Origin: Candidatus Albibeggiatoa sp. nov. NOAA
Lineage (GTDB): Bacteria > Pseudomonadota > Gammaproteobacteria > Beggiatoales > Beggiatoaceae
Assembly: GCA_025800385.1 (NCBI GenBank)
Contig: JAOXRS010000212.1
Span: 1-64,000 of the forward strand
Direction of reading: 5' to 3'
Length of the DNA: 64,000 nucleotides
Positions 1 to 9,625 of the stretch are shown here, one piece after another. The position numbers were made by a program, and so were the translations under genes. Position 1 is the first letter of the stretch, and each line of letters begins with the position of its first letter. The notes under the pieces were generated by a model, which ran no database searches, was not told where the DNA came from, and saw only the letters and a program-made list of their open reading frames with translations.

Positions 1-136
1 CAGTTATCAGTTATCAGTTATCAGTTATCAGTTATCAGTTATCAGTTATCAGTTATCAGTTATCAGTTATCAGTTATCAGTTATCAGTTATCAGTTATCA
101 GTTATCAGTTATCAGTTATCAGTTATCAGTTATCAG
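1..136. repeat. Heptamer tandem repeat (CAGTTAT)n
   Basis: About 19 perfect head-to-tail copies of the 7-base unit CAGTTAT run from the first base of the window to about 136, so the array may extend beyond the edge. No interruptions are visible. The unit is not a multiple of three and lies outside any gene I can support, about 110 bases past the stop of the minus-strand peptide-binding protein. The rest of 137-246 is AT-rich and shows nothing I can name. Confidence 0.97.
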
Positions 137-246
137 CGAGCTTAATATTTATTTTTTCTTTGTAAAGCTTAAAATTAGATGTTTTGAATAAAAAATATTG
201 TTTTAACAAAGAATTAAAATAATATCATCTTCATAATTCTAAACTA

Positions 247-1734
247 TCATCTTGGTAGCACTTTTTTTGCCCATTTCAAACTATCATAGTTGCCATCAGC
301 AGATAACGTGTAATGTTCAATCATTTTCTGAGTGACTAACACATAATCTTCGTACCAAAGCGGCACATAGGGGAGATCATCAAAAATCTGTTGTTGAATT
401 TGGCGATATAATTTGACTTGTTTTTGTAAATCATTAGTTTGCCGAGCTTCATCAACCCACTGATCTAATTGAGGATTAATATAACGCCCACGATTTGCGC
501 CGCTTGGTGGTATTGAATTGCTGTGAAACACATATTCGAAAATATCAGGCATTTTGACTTCAACCCACATCAGACTATACATTTGAAATTTGCCTGCTTT
601 AATATCACCGTAAAATGTACCCCAATCATAGGTTTGTAAATCCATTTCAATCCCAACTTGTTTAAGTTGATGTTGGATCACGGTAGCTAAACGGATGCGA
701 ACAGGATTAGTCGACGTTTTATAGCTGAGTTTCAGAGGATTATCTTTGGTATAACCTGCTTGCGCTAGTAACTGCTTGGCTTTTTCTGGATCATGCGGAT
801 ATAGCGGTAACTCTGGATGGCCTGCCCAGTGAGTGGGTGGCAAAATACTGCTAGCAGGTCGGGCAGCATCACCTAAAACATAATGGATCATATCTTCTCG
901 ATTTAAAGCATAAGCAATTGCCTGCCGAATCAATAAATTGCTAGTCGTATCATTTTGTAAATTAAAGCCAAGGTAAGCGAAATTACTACCTTTTTCTTTT
1001 TGTATCTGTACCTCTTTACGTTTACCAAGCCAAGTGATTAACTCAGCGGATAAATCACCTTGTAAAATATCCAGTTCGCCACGTAACAATTTTAAAACTC
1101 GCACCACGGGGTCTTTAACTTCGATAAATTCAACCATCTGTTGATCTGTCAGGCGTTGCAGTTTTAAGCGAGTATGATCTTGCCAATCGACAAACTTAAA
1201 TACACCACTGCCAATAGGATGGGTGTTAAATGGATGATTCTGTTTAATTAAATCTGCGGGTAAAATACCAATCCCCAAACGTCCAACAAATAAGTTATCT
1301 GGCTGAGACAAAATAAAGTCGATGGTTTTTTCATTGATTACATCAATTTCTTGAATCGATTTAAATGCTTCTCGGTGCGGTGAGGCGTTTGCAGGGTCTA
1401 AAATAAAATCATAAGTGGCTTTGACATCATACGCATTCAATGTATGGTCGTTATGGAATTCACACCCTGGGGGACGCAAGTTAAAACGGTAATGAGTAGG
1501 TAATAATTGTTCCCAAGTTGCAAGGTCTGCAATCGGTTGACGGTTCGAATCAAAGTCAATGAGTGAACGATAAATTAGGCGATTAATTCGTGCAGATGCG
1601 GCATCGGTCGCAAAACGTGGGTCAAGTGTGACGGGCGCACTTTCCAAGCCAAAACGAATGGTTTGCTCTCGCTCTGGTTGCGGCGGTGCACAAGCTGTTA
1701 ATAAAAATAGAAAAAGTAGGAGATATTTGTACAT
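247..1734 (-). CDS. Peptide ABC transporter substrate-binding lipoprotein
   Basis: This is a family 5 extracellular solute-binding protein (OppA/DppA/AppA type), which captures oligopeptides or similar solutes in the periplasm and hands them to an ABC permease. The 495 residues match the usual length. The N-terminus is a lipoprotein signal peptide: a hydrophobic stretch at residues 4-13 ending in the lipobox LTAC, so Cys15 should be lipidated. The body has family hallmarks, including the early region on default values and insertion sites (RFGLESAPVTLDPR) and the late segment QLLAQAGY. No permease or ATPase gene is adjacent inside the window, so it is either an orphan binding protein or its partners lie to the left of base 1. 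The substrate cannot be read from the sequence. Confidence 0.9.
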   Translation of the reverse strand: MYKYLLLFLFLLTACAPPQPEREQTIRFGLESAPVTLDPRFATDAASARINRLIYRSLIDFDSNRQPIADLATWEQLLPTHYRFNLRPPGCEFHNDHTLNAYDVKATYDFILDPANASPHREAFKSIQEIDVINEKTIDFILSQPDNLFVGRLGIGILPADLIKQNHPFNTHPIGSGVFKFVDWQDHTRLKLQRLTDQQMVEFIEVKDPVVRVLKLLRGELDILQGDLSAELITWLGKRKEVQIQKEKGSNFAYLGFNLQNDTTSNLLIRQAIAYALNREDMIHYVLGDAARPASSILPPTHWAGHPELPLYPHDPEKAKQLLAQAGYTKDNPLKLSYKTSTNPVRIRLATVIQHQLKQVGIEMDLQTYDWGTFYGDIKAGKFQMYSLMWVEVKMPDIFEYVFHSNSIPPSGANRGRYINPQLDQWVDEARQTNDLQKQVKLYRQIQQQIFDDLPYVPLWYEDYVLVTQKMIEHYTLSADGNYDSLKWAKKVLPR

Positions 1735-1822
1735 GTTTGTGCGAAAAGAACGCTTGAATAAATAGCATTCGGTAGTTGTTTGATCTTTGAATATAGCTCA
1801 TCATCAAATTCGATAGATAAGC

Positions 1823-2566
1823 TTATTCTACCATGGCAAGTATTTCATTTTTAACAAATAACAGGTTTTTGTAAATCGCTTTTAAATCTTCTATTTTTGT
1901 CGAGTCAAAGTTTTGTGAAATAAAGTATTGATATTGATGCAAGGCTAGTTTTTCCAAGATGACAAAGTGCCAATTTCCACCCGTAATATAAGCTCCTTTG
2001 ATACATGTCCAATCATTTAACTCAACTGCGCTAATCAGTTCTGCCAATAATTGCGGTCTCGGATTGCCGTATTCTTCACTGCGTTTGAACTCTTGAATGA
2101 AAAAATAGGGCTTTTTACTTTCAATTAGACCTTCAGATACCACAAAATCTACTGTGCCATTTAAAATAAATCGATCAGTTGCATAACGCATGGGCAACTC
2201 ATAAAAGCCGCGTATTTCTTTGTCTCTTAAAAGAAAATTAATTTTACTTAGCAAAGGAATGATATAATATACTTTTAAATCTTCTTCATTGTAGCGTTCG
2301 ATTAAATATTTGTTATCATTAATCAAATGTGCTAAAAATGTCTCAACTGTACTATCAATTTCAATTTTATTGTTGAACCAGTTATCGAAAACACACTCAT
2401 CTATTTTTTGTTTAATATCAACTAATTGCTTTAGTTCAATATCTCGAATTTTGCTATATTGATAGACAGGCGTTGGTGTTTTTTCTTCTTCACCTTTAAG
2501 CGAGGCAACTTGCTTTTTTAGCTCTGCAATTTCTTGTAGTAGCTTTAACTCAATTTCACTCATCAT
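1823..2566 (-). CDS. Coiled-coil plus PD-(D/E)XK-like protein of unknown function
   Basis: I do not recognise a named family. Residues 1-25 form a short heptad-rich coiled coil. The C-terminal half has the spacing of a PD-(D/E)XK nuclease fold: Asp140 in GTVDFVV, then Glu159-x-Lys161 in IQEFKR, then Gln172 in RPQLLAEL, a common fourth residue. This suggests a restriction-endonuclease-like fold, possibly an active nuclease, but that is inference from a motif. No methyltransferase or specificity gene is nearby, so it is not an obvious restriction system. It lies on the same strand downstream of glyQ, with a gap of about 90 bases. The start is supported by a purine-rich stretch just upstream and by the coiled coil beginning at once. 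Confidence 0.75.
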   Translation of the reverse strand: MMSEIELKLLQEIAELKKQVASLKGEEEKTPTPVYQYSKIRDIELKQLVDIKQKIDECVFDNWFNNKIEIDSTVETFLAHLINDNKYLIERYNEEDLKVYYIIPLLSKINFLLRDKEIRGFYELPMRYATDRFILNGTVDFVVSEGLIESKKPYFFIQEFKRSEEYGNPRPQLLAELISAVELNDWTCIKGAYITGGNWHFVILEKLALHQYQYFISQNFDSTKIEDLKAIYKNLLFVKNEILAMVE

Positions 2567-2658
2567 TGATTATACTCCGTATTCTATTTTTAGGACTGGC
2601 AATCTGTTATGTAACATAAAATCAAACTACCAACCCTAAAGCTCACGAAGATACTGAA

Positions 2659-3567
2659 CTAATTTTTACACATTGGGAAACCTAAAGATTCACGTCTATC
2701 ATAATAAGCTTGTGCAACTGCTCTGGCCAATGTCCGAACCCGTAAAATGAACCGTTGACGTTCAGTGACCGAAATGGCGTGACGTGCATCTAATAAATTA
2801 AAAGTATGTGATGCTTTCAATACCATTTCATAAGCAGGCAAAGGCAAATCTGCTTCAATTAGACGTTGGCTTTCCGCTTCATATAAATCAAAATTTCTGA
2901 ATAAATCATCAACAGGTGCGTGCTCAAAATTATAAGTCGACATTTCCACTTCATTTTGATGGAATACATCGCCATAAGTAATTTTGCCTAACTCGCCATC
3001 TGTCCACACCAAATCAAATACACTTTCAACTCCTTGCAAATACATCGCAATCCGTTCCAAACCGTAAGTGATTTCACCCGTGACAGGTTTGCATTCGATA
3101 CCACCCACTTGCTGGAAATAAGTGAACTGTGTAACTTCCATGCCGTTTAACCATACTTCCCAACCTAAGCCCCATGCGCCTAAAGTTGGAGATTCCCAGT
3201 TATCTTCCACAAAGCGAATGTCATGCACTAGCGGATCAATACCCAACATCTTCAACGAACCTAAATAAAGTTCTTGAATATCTAAAGGTGATGGCTTGAT
3301 AACAACCTGATATTGATAGTAATGCTGTAAACGATTAGGGTTTTCGCCATAACGCCCATCAGTTGGACGGCGAGAAGGTTGTACGTAAGCTGAACTCCAA
3401 GGCTCAGGGCCAATCGCACGTAAAAAAGTGGCAGGATGGAATGTGCCCGCGCCCACTTCCATGTCATAAGGTTGCTGTAAAACACAGCCTTTTTCTGCCC
3501 AATAAGTTTGTAAGGCCAAAATCAAATCTTGAAAAGTACTGGGTGTAGTTGCCACGATATGCTCCAA
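2659..3567 (-). CDS. glyQ: Glycine--tRNA ligase alpha subunit
   Basis: GlyQ is the catalytic-site subunit of the bacterial alpha2-beta2 glycyl-tRNA synthetase, charging tRNA-Gly in the cytoplasm. The 302-residue length is typical, and the highly conserved N-terminal block is intact ([20 protein letters not shown], then [20 protein letters not shown]). The active-site stretch around [12 protein letters not shown] is also present. The beta subunit gene glyS, usually directly downstream, is missing here: the next gene on this strand is the unrelated PD-(D/E)XK-like protein. GlyS must therefore be encoded elsewhere. The start is secure because the family begins a few residues before the conserved TFQDLI block. 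Confidence 0.97.
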   Translation of the reverse strand: MEHIVATTPSTFQDLILALQTYWAEKGCVLQQPYDMEVGAGTFHPATFLRAIGPEPWSSAYVQPSRRPTDGRYGENPNRLQHYYQYQVVIKPSPLDIQELYLGSLKMLGIDPLVHDIRFVEDNWESPTLGAWGLGWEVWLNGMEVTQFTYFQQVGGIECKPVTGEITYGLERIAMYLQGVESVFDLVWTDGELGKITYGDVFHQNEVEMSTYNFEHAPVDDLFRNFDLYEAESQRLIEADLPLPAYEMVLKASHTFNLLDARHAISVTERQRFILRVRTLARAVAQAYYDRRESLGFPMCKN

Positions 3568-3784
3568 GCGTCCTTGTTATGGTGGTGACTAGTATAACGC
3601 TTTTCGTTTTTCGTGTAACGGCTTGAATGACATTTGAAACTTATGAAACGCTATTTATAAATAGGTATGCTGTAACAATGGTTTGAGGGGAGTTTTAAAT
3701 CATCCATTTTAAGAGGCAAAACAACATTCTAGTTTATATACGAAATTCAGTTTATACCTCTAATTATTACAATGTGACACTGTC

Positions 3785-6700
3785 TTAAGCTTTTCTAGGT
3801 AATCGTACTATGAATGTAGAACCTTGATTAATCTCGCTTTCTACTTCAATCGTGCCACCCAATGCTTCACAGAAACGCTTACTAATTGTTAACCCTAAGC
3901 CTGTGCCATCATAAGAACGGGTGCTAGAATTGTCCGCTTGTGTAAATGGCTCAAAGATTTTATCTAAACGTTCGGCAGGAATCCCAATACCAAAATCAGT
4001 CACGCTAAATTCTAGCCATTCGGTTTGGCCATCTGTAATCATATTAATGGTGAAGATCACTTTGGTTTTTTCACTGAATTTCACCGCATTATTCAAAATA
4101 TTCAGCAAAATTTGCGATACTTTATGATAATCAGAATGAATCTCACCCAAATCATCCATTTTTTCTACTTCAAGTTGATTGCCTTCTACATCAACAATCG
4201 GGCGAATGGTATTGCATACTTCTTCAATAAGCTCATCAATATGAAAATCGCCTAATTGTAAATCCATCTTATCCGCTTCAATTTTAGATAAATTCAGAAT
4301 ATCACTGATAATATTGACTAAATGATTACCTGCCGCTTGAATTTTATCCAAGTCAGGCATGATGTCGTCATAGCCCATGTCTTCTGCGTCATCACGAATA
4401 ATTTCGCTATATCCTAAAATTGCATTTAATGGGGTGCGCAACTCATGACTCATGTTAGCCAAGAAAGTGGTTTTTGCTTGATTTGCCGCTTCTGCTTGTT
4501 GACGGGCTTTTTCTGCTAATTTATGAGATTTTTCTGCAGCAAAGCGAGCACTTTCCAATTTTTCATAGAACAAGGCATTTTCTAAAGAAATCGCAATTTG
4601 TGTTGACAACAACTTGAGCATAATCAAACGCTCTGGTGTAAATGCCTCTGTCGCTAAGTTATTTTCTAAATAAATAATGCCCGTTAATTTATTCTGATAC
4701 AAAATAGGCACACACAGAATTGATTTTGGTTGTTTTTGCTGAATATAGTTATCTGTACCGAATAATTCATCATCAATTGCATTATCCAACACAACAGGGG
4801 TTTGGGTGCGGGCAACATAGCTCACAATATTTTTCGCTAATTGCAAACGTTTAGAGCCTTCTTTATCAATATCATCAACTGATTCAGACTCTATCGAAAC
4901 AAACACTTCGCCTTTTTCCACATAGCCATAAGCCTCGATAGTTAAATCTTGCTGGTCATTACGAATCAACCACGCTTCTTCCGCCCCTACATTTTCCATT
5001 ACAATATGAATCAGCTTTTGCACTAACCTATCCAGTACAATTTCACCTGATAAAGTTTGCGATGCTTTCATAATCGTCATCATGTCAAACGAAGTACTAG
5101 AGCCTGTCGTAGTGCTATTGATAGTGGTATACGCTTTACCATGCGTCGTTGTGGTATGAAAACTATTCATGGTTGTAAACGGTTTTTCAACAGGTGGTAA
5201 TAGCTCTGGATATTTTTCTTCTAATTCCTTAACTTTACGTGTTGCCCCCCAGCGTAAATAACAATAAGTAGCTTCACGAAAATAGGTTTTCGCAATTAAA
5301 TTTTTGCCTAATGCGAGATAAAAGTGAGTCGCCAATTCATGTGATAAAGCTTCATCATTGAGGTAAGCATGGCGTTTTGCCAAGTCAATCGCATAGTCAT
5401 ACGCATCAATGGCTTTGGCGGTATTACCTAAAATTCTGTGCTGTTCTGCTTCAACTAAATAATATTTTTGCAAAAAGTTAGAAGGCGCGTGTTTTGCCCA
5501 ACGTTTCATTTTGTACTGGTTGGCGCGTACTTTCTTTAAAATCACTTCTTGCTGAAACTTATGCACCTCGTGATAAAGTGCGAGCTGAGTCAGAGAGTCG
5601 TAAAAATAGAAGATAGGAATCGCTAATAAGCCTAAAACGCTGTCAATATAATTTTCAGCTAATAATGAATGACTGGCTGCTTCTTGATATTCATGGAATA
5701 AATAACTTAAAATCAACTTGTTAATATGATAGTGACATTTGGCCGTTTTATTCGCATATTGCAGGGATTTTTGCATTTCTTCTTCGTTGTAACTATCACC
5801 CAACAACATCCAAGGCTGCTCTGCATCACTCATCAAATTTAAAACGGACTGTCGGTATAACTTAATGTAAACTAATACTTCTTCTTGTTTCAGCCGCTGA
5901 ATTGCTCCCGTGTAGGTATTCATTGTGTCCTCAACTTGAGACAATTCTTGACCTGAAAAATATGAATAATATGAGTATAAATTGACAGCACGGGCAGTAA
6001 ATTCTAAATCACCTGTTTCTAAGCCAATATGATACGCATCAATCAAAGGGGGCAAGCATTCTTCTAATGGGTCTTTAAAGTGGCGGATAAACGCATTGAA
6101 CATCACTAATATGCGTGTTTTCAAATCTCTTGTATGAGAGTGCTCAACAAGGTCTAGGGCTAATTTACCAAATTCATACCCCATTTTGATATTGCCTATT
6201 TTTGAGCATAAAAACATCCCATAGCTCGCATAACCATAAGCGGACACAGGCGAATTACCATGATGAATGGAGTCGTTGACAAGGCGAAATACCAAAAGTG
6301 GGAAAAGCTCAGGCTTGGTTAATAACGCAGGCATCACTGCACTAGACATAATACGCATGGTTGCTAGTTTTTGTGGGTCACGCATTTCAGGCAATTGATT
6401 TAAGTCAGCAATTTCCCGTCCCCATAATTTATATTGGATACGCATTAAATCCATCCAAATATGGTAATTTTGTGGCTTTTTAGGAAAATGTACATCTAGC
6501 TGTTTTAAAATGAATAACGCAGTTTCAACAGCCTGAGCCAATTGATTTTGTGCAACCAATGCTTGAATTTTAATTTCATAGACTTTGACTTTATCCAGTA
6601 AGGCTTGAGCATGGGTTAAAACCTCATGAATCAGCTCATTCATCAAGTCAAAATCACCATTCAAATAAGCCGCTTCAGCACTTTCTACAGTCAAAGCCAA

Positions 6701-9091
6701 CGTCATATCATACTGACGTTCCCAGCTATCTCGAGGTAGTAGATTTTTACCTGCAACTAAGTAACGCAAAGCCGCTTCATAAGCCACTGCAGACTGGGCT
6801 TTTTTGCCTACAACAAGATTCAGTTGGGCTAATTGCTCTTTTTCACTAAAAGTTACAATTAAGTCCGTAGCTAAATTCAGCTGATTGACAATATCAAATA
6901 ACTTTTCATCACGTTTATTAGTTGGCGTGTTTTCTAATAGTAAACGGCCAATTTGATGGTGAATAGCCTGCTTTTCTCCTTTAGGAATCAAAGAGTAAGC
7001 AGCTTGCTGAATCCGATCATGGCCAAATTTGTATTGAATCGTGAAGTTTTCATCTAGCTGTTCTTCTGCAAAATTGGATAGCTGATAAATCGCTAATGAT
7101 AGCTCTTCATGATTTAAGGTAATAATTAAATTTTCATTGGTGGCTTCGGTTAGATTTTCTAATGTATCACTCAACGTATCTTGGCACACAATCGCTAAAG
7201 TACGTAAGTCAAATCGATTACCAATACAGGCAGCAAGTTGTAGAATTTTCTGACTTTCTGGCTCAAGCTGGCGAATTTTATCTGTCATAAATTCAACAAC
7301 ATTTTCAGTAAAATCTTGATTGTTGATATGGTTAATATCCCATTGCCAAGACCATGTCTGATAAGAAAACGTTAGTAATTTTGCTTCATGTAAAGATTTT
7401 AAGAATTCTTCAATAAAAAATGGATTACCATGGGTTTTATCCAAAATCAATTTAGCCAGTGCTTCTGTATCAAATAACTCTCGCTTTAGTGCATCGCTTA
7501 ACAATTGATTAACACTGGGTAACTCTAAAGGTGCAAGCGAAATTTGATGAACCAATGTGCCTGTTTTCTTAATATCTTCAATTGCAAGCAGTAATGGGTG
7601 AAACTCTGTAACTTCATTATCGCGATATGTACCAATCAGCATTAAATGGAAACTGGCGTGCGCCGTCATCAAAATTTGCAATAATTTCAATGAAGCCACA
7701 TCAGCCCATTGTAAATCATCTAAAAAAATCACCAATGGTGTTTCGGGGCGTGCAAAGACTCGAATAAAGTTTTCAAAGGTAATATGAAAGCGGTTTTGGG
7801 CTTCTGTTGGTGGCAATTCAGGTACAGGATTAGGCGTACCAATAATCAATTCAACATCAGGAATCACATCGGTAATCAATTGCGCATTTTGGCCTAAAGC
7901 GTCAGAAATATATTCACGCCATTTTTTAAGTTGGGTTTCATTTTCAGTGAGTAGCTGACGAATTAATTCTTGAAAAGCATTGATAATAGCTAAATAAGGG
8001 ACATTGCGTTTATATTGGTCAAACTTACCAGAAATAAAATAGCCACGTTGTTGGGTAATGGGTTTGTAAATCTCTTGAACAAGCGAAGTTTTGCCAATGC
8101 CTGAATAACCTGAAACCAACATCATTTCACTGCGTCCATGACTAACACGGTCGAATGATTTTAATAAGATTTGTATTTCTTGCTCACGGCCATATAGTTT
8201 TTGTGGGATTTGAAATTTATCTGAAATATCTTGTCTACCACAATTAAATTCTTCAATTATTTGATTTTCTTCATATTGGCGCAAGCAGTTTTCTAAATCT
8301 ATTTTTAAGCCGTAAGCACTTTGATAACGTTCTTCTGCTGTTTTAGATAACAACTTCATGGTTATTTTTGACAACATGTAGGGTACGTCAGGATTGAGTT
8401 CAATGGGCGGCAAGGGTTTTTTTGCGATATGACAGTGTACTAGCTCCATAGAATCCAATGACTGAAACGGAGGATGACCTGCTAACATTTCATAAAATAA
8501 TGCACCTAATGAATAAAAGTCAGTACGATAATCGATATTACGATTCATACGCCCTGTCTGTTCTGGTGACATGTAAACAAGCGTGCCTTCAATCGAATTT
8601 GGGTTATTAATTTCTTGGCTTTCTAAGGATAAACGTGAAGAAATACTAAAATCTGTAATTTTGACTTTTTTCTTATCTAAATTAACAATAATATTGGCGG
8701 GCTTTATATCTTTATGAATAATATTATTAGCGTGTAATTCCCCTAATCCATCTGTAAGTGCAATGGCTATTTTTAATGTGGTTAATAAATCTAATTGCTG
8801 ATCTTGTAATACATTTTGTAAAGAATCTCCACCAATATCTTCAAAAATCAATGCCCAACGATTTTCATATTTTTTTAAAGCAAGCGGTTGTATCACCCAA
8901 TTTAAATTTAGACCTTGGGTAATTTCGTATTCGTGGTGAAATTGTGCAAGGCGTTTAGGATTAGGATAGTCAGTTTTTAATGTTTTAATAATGACAGGCT
9001 GCTTATCTGTTTTGCTGAATGCGCGATAAACAATCGTTTCCTGTCCCTGATATACTGTCTCAATACCAGTATAATCCGTTAGTTGCAGCAT
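3785..9091 (-). CDS. Giant Ser/Thr kinase-like, AAA-ATPase, GAF and histidine kinase fusion
   Basis: A 1768-residue cytoplasmic signalling protein. Order seen: protein-kinase-like domain (about 1-270) with the catalytic loop HKDIKPANI near residue 124 and a DFS triplet where DFG is usual; orc1/STAND-like AAA domain with Walker A GYSGIGKTSL near residue 330 and Walker B VIFLDDLQWAD; a long TPR-like helical region (about 700-1290); GAF domain (about 1330-1500); coiled coil; HisKA with phospho-acceptor His in the SHELRTPLN box (about 1547); HATPase with GTGLGL near 1733. There is no receiver domain, so phosphate must go to a separate partner. This architecture is known in cyanobacteria, myxobacteria and filamentous sulfur bacteria. 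No transmembrane segment is evident. It is followed by glyQ after 217 bases and stands alone in transcription. The signal is unknown; a small ligand at the GAF domain is possible. Confidence 0.93.
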   Translation of the reverse strand: MLQLTDYTGIETVYQGQETIVYRAFSKTDKQPVIIKTLKTDYPNPKRLAQFHHEYEITQGLNLNWVIQPLALKKYENRWALIFEDIGGDSLQNVLQDQQLDLLTTLKIAIALTDGLGELHANNIIHKDIKPANIIVNLDKKKVKITDFSISSRLSLESQEINNPNSIEGTLVYMSPEQTGRMNRNIDYRTDFYSLGALFYEMLAGHPPFQSLDSMELVHCHIAKKPLPPIELNPDVPYMLSKITMKLLSKTAEERYQSAYGLKIDLENCLRQYEENQIIEEFNCGRQDISDKFQIPQKLYGREQEIQILLKSFDRVSHGRSEMMLVSGYSGIGKTSLVQEIYKPITQQRGYFISGKFDQYKRNVPYLAIINAFQELIRQLLTENETQLKKWREYISDALGQNAQLITDVIPDVELIIGTPNPVPELPPTEAQNRFHITFENFIRVFARPETPLVIFLDDLQWADVASLKLLQILMTAHASFHLMLIGTYRDNEVTEFHPLLLAIEDIKKTGTLVHQISLAPLELPSVNQLLSDALKRELFDTEALAKLILDKTHGNPFFIEEFLKSLHEAKLLTFSYQTWSWQWDINHINNQDFTENVVEFMTDKIRQLEPESQKILQLAACIGNRFDLRTLAIVCQDTLSDTLENLTEATNENLIITLNHEELSLAIYQLSNFAEEQLDENFTIQYKFGHDRIQQAAYSLIPKGEKQAIHHQIGRLLLENTPTNKRDEKLFDIVNQLNLATDLIVTFSEKEQLAQLNLVVGKKAQSAVAYEAALRYLVAGKNLLPRDSWERQYDMTLALTVESAEAAYLNGDFDLMNELIHEVLTHAQALLDKVKVYEIKIQALVAQNQLAQAVETALFILKQLDVHFPKKPQNYHIWMDLMRIQYKLWGREIADLNQLPEMRDPQKLATMRIMSSAVMPALLTKPELFPLLVFRLVNDSIHHGNSPVSAYGYASYGMFLCSKIGNIKMGYEFGKLALDLVEHSHTRDLKTRILVMFNAFIRHFKDPLEECLPPLIDAYHIGLETGDLEFTARAVNLYSYYSYFSGQELSQVEDTMNTYTGAIQRLKQEEVLVYIKLYRQSVLNLMSDAEQPWMLLGDSYNEEEMQKSLQYANKTAKCHYHINKLILSYLFHEYQEAASHSLLAENYIDSVLGLLAIPIFYFYDSLTQLALYHEVHKFQQEVILKKVRANQYKMKRWAKHAPSNFLQKYYLVEAEQHRILGNTAKAIDAYDYAIDLAKRHAYLNDEALSHELATHFYLALGKNLIAKTYFREATYCYLRWGATRKVKELEEKYPELLPPVEKPFTTMNSFHTTTTHGKAYTTINSTTTGSSTSFDMMTIMKASQTLSGEIVLDRLVQKLIHIVMENVGAEEAWLIRNDQQDLTIEAYGYVEKGEVFVSIESESVDDIDKEGSKRLQLAKNIVSYVARTQTPVVLDNAIDDELFGTDNYIQQKQPKSILCVPILYQNKLTGIIYLENNLATEAFTPERLIMLKLLSTQIAISLENALFYEKLESARFAAEKSHKLAEKARQQAEAANQAKTTFLANMSHELRTPLNAILGYSEIIRDDAEDMGYDDIMPDLDKIQAAGNHLVNIISDILNLSKIEADKMDLQLGDFHIDELIEEVCNTIRPIVDVEGNQLEVEKMDDLGEIHSDYHKVSQILLNILNNAVKFSEKTKVIFTINMITDGQTEWLEFSVTDFGIGIPAERLDKIFEPFTQADNSSTRSYDGTGLGLTISKRFCEALGGTIEVESEINQGSTFIVRLPRKA

Positions 9092-9583
9092 ATAAGTCTC
9101 TCCACCCTAGGCACTTTTTATATTTGTTTAAATGTGCAAATGATTTGCCAAACAGCTTAAATAACTGTCATAGCTCATTTTTTTATATTATATGTATTGG
9201 TTGCTGATAGCATGAGCTATTGTAACTGAATTATAAATTTTTTAAATAACCTAATTTCTCTATTTTCGTAAGGTTTTTAAGTATTTGATAAATATCATAT
9301 TATTTAATATTTTAGTATCAATAAGTTATAGTTTATACTGCAAATAAAAAATATTTATACTTATATTAGTAGAAAATAGCATAGTGTCAAAGTATGGTTT
9401 TACAGTTTAAGACTGGTTCAAAGTAGAGCCAAAAACAAATTTTTTTAGTCGAAAGTAAATAAACAAGGCGTGATTGGTTAGAGATTTAGTTATTCATGGA
9501 CAGCATCGCATCCATACCTAACAATCTTGTATTATGCGTCAATGGATGTGTATATCATTTGTAAAATCTATGCAGCTATGTTT
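9092..9583. other. Intergenic region, AT-rich, no gene seen
   Basis: Between the start of the giant kinase and the terminator of the NHL gene, both on the minus strand. The part next to 9091 should hold the kinase promoter, but I cannot point to convincing -35/-10 boxes. A weak inverted repeat (CATCCAT at 9510-9516 with ATGGATG at 9542-9548) is present. No coding potential is evident. Confidence 0.6.
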
Positions 9584-9616
9584 AAAAGTGCCACCTATTT
9601 ATGAAGCAGCACTTTT
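9584..9616 (-). terminator. Probable intrinsic terminator of the NHL-propeller gene
   Basis: Just after the stop codon of the minus-strand gene that ends at 9626, an 8-bp perfect stem (AAAAGTGC with GCACTTTT) flanks a 17-base loop. The U-rich 3' arm on the minus strand fits a rho-independent terminator, although the loop is long. Confidence 0.55.
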
Positions 9617-9625
9617 TTCTCATTA

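Noticed and set aside
1..136. CRISPR array
   Set aside because: The unit is seven bases with no spacers; it is a simple tandem repeat.
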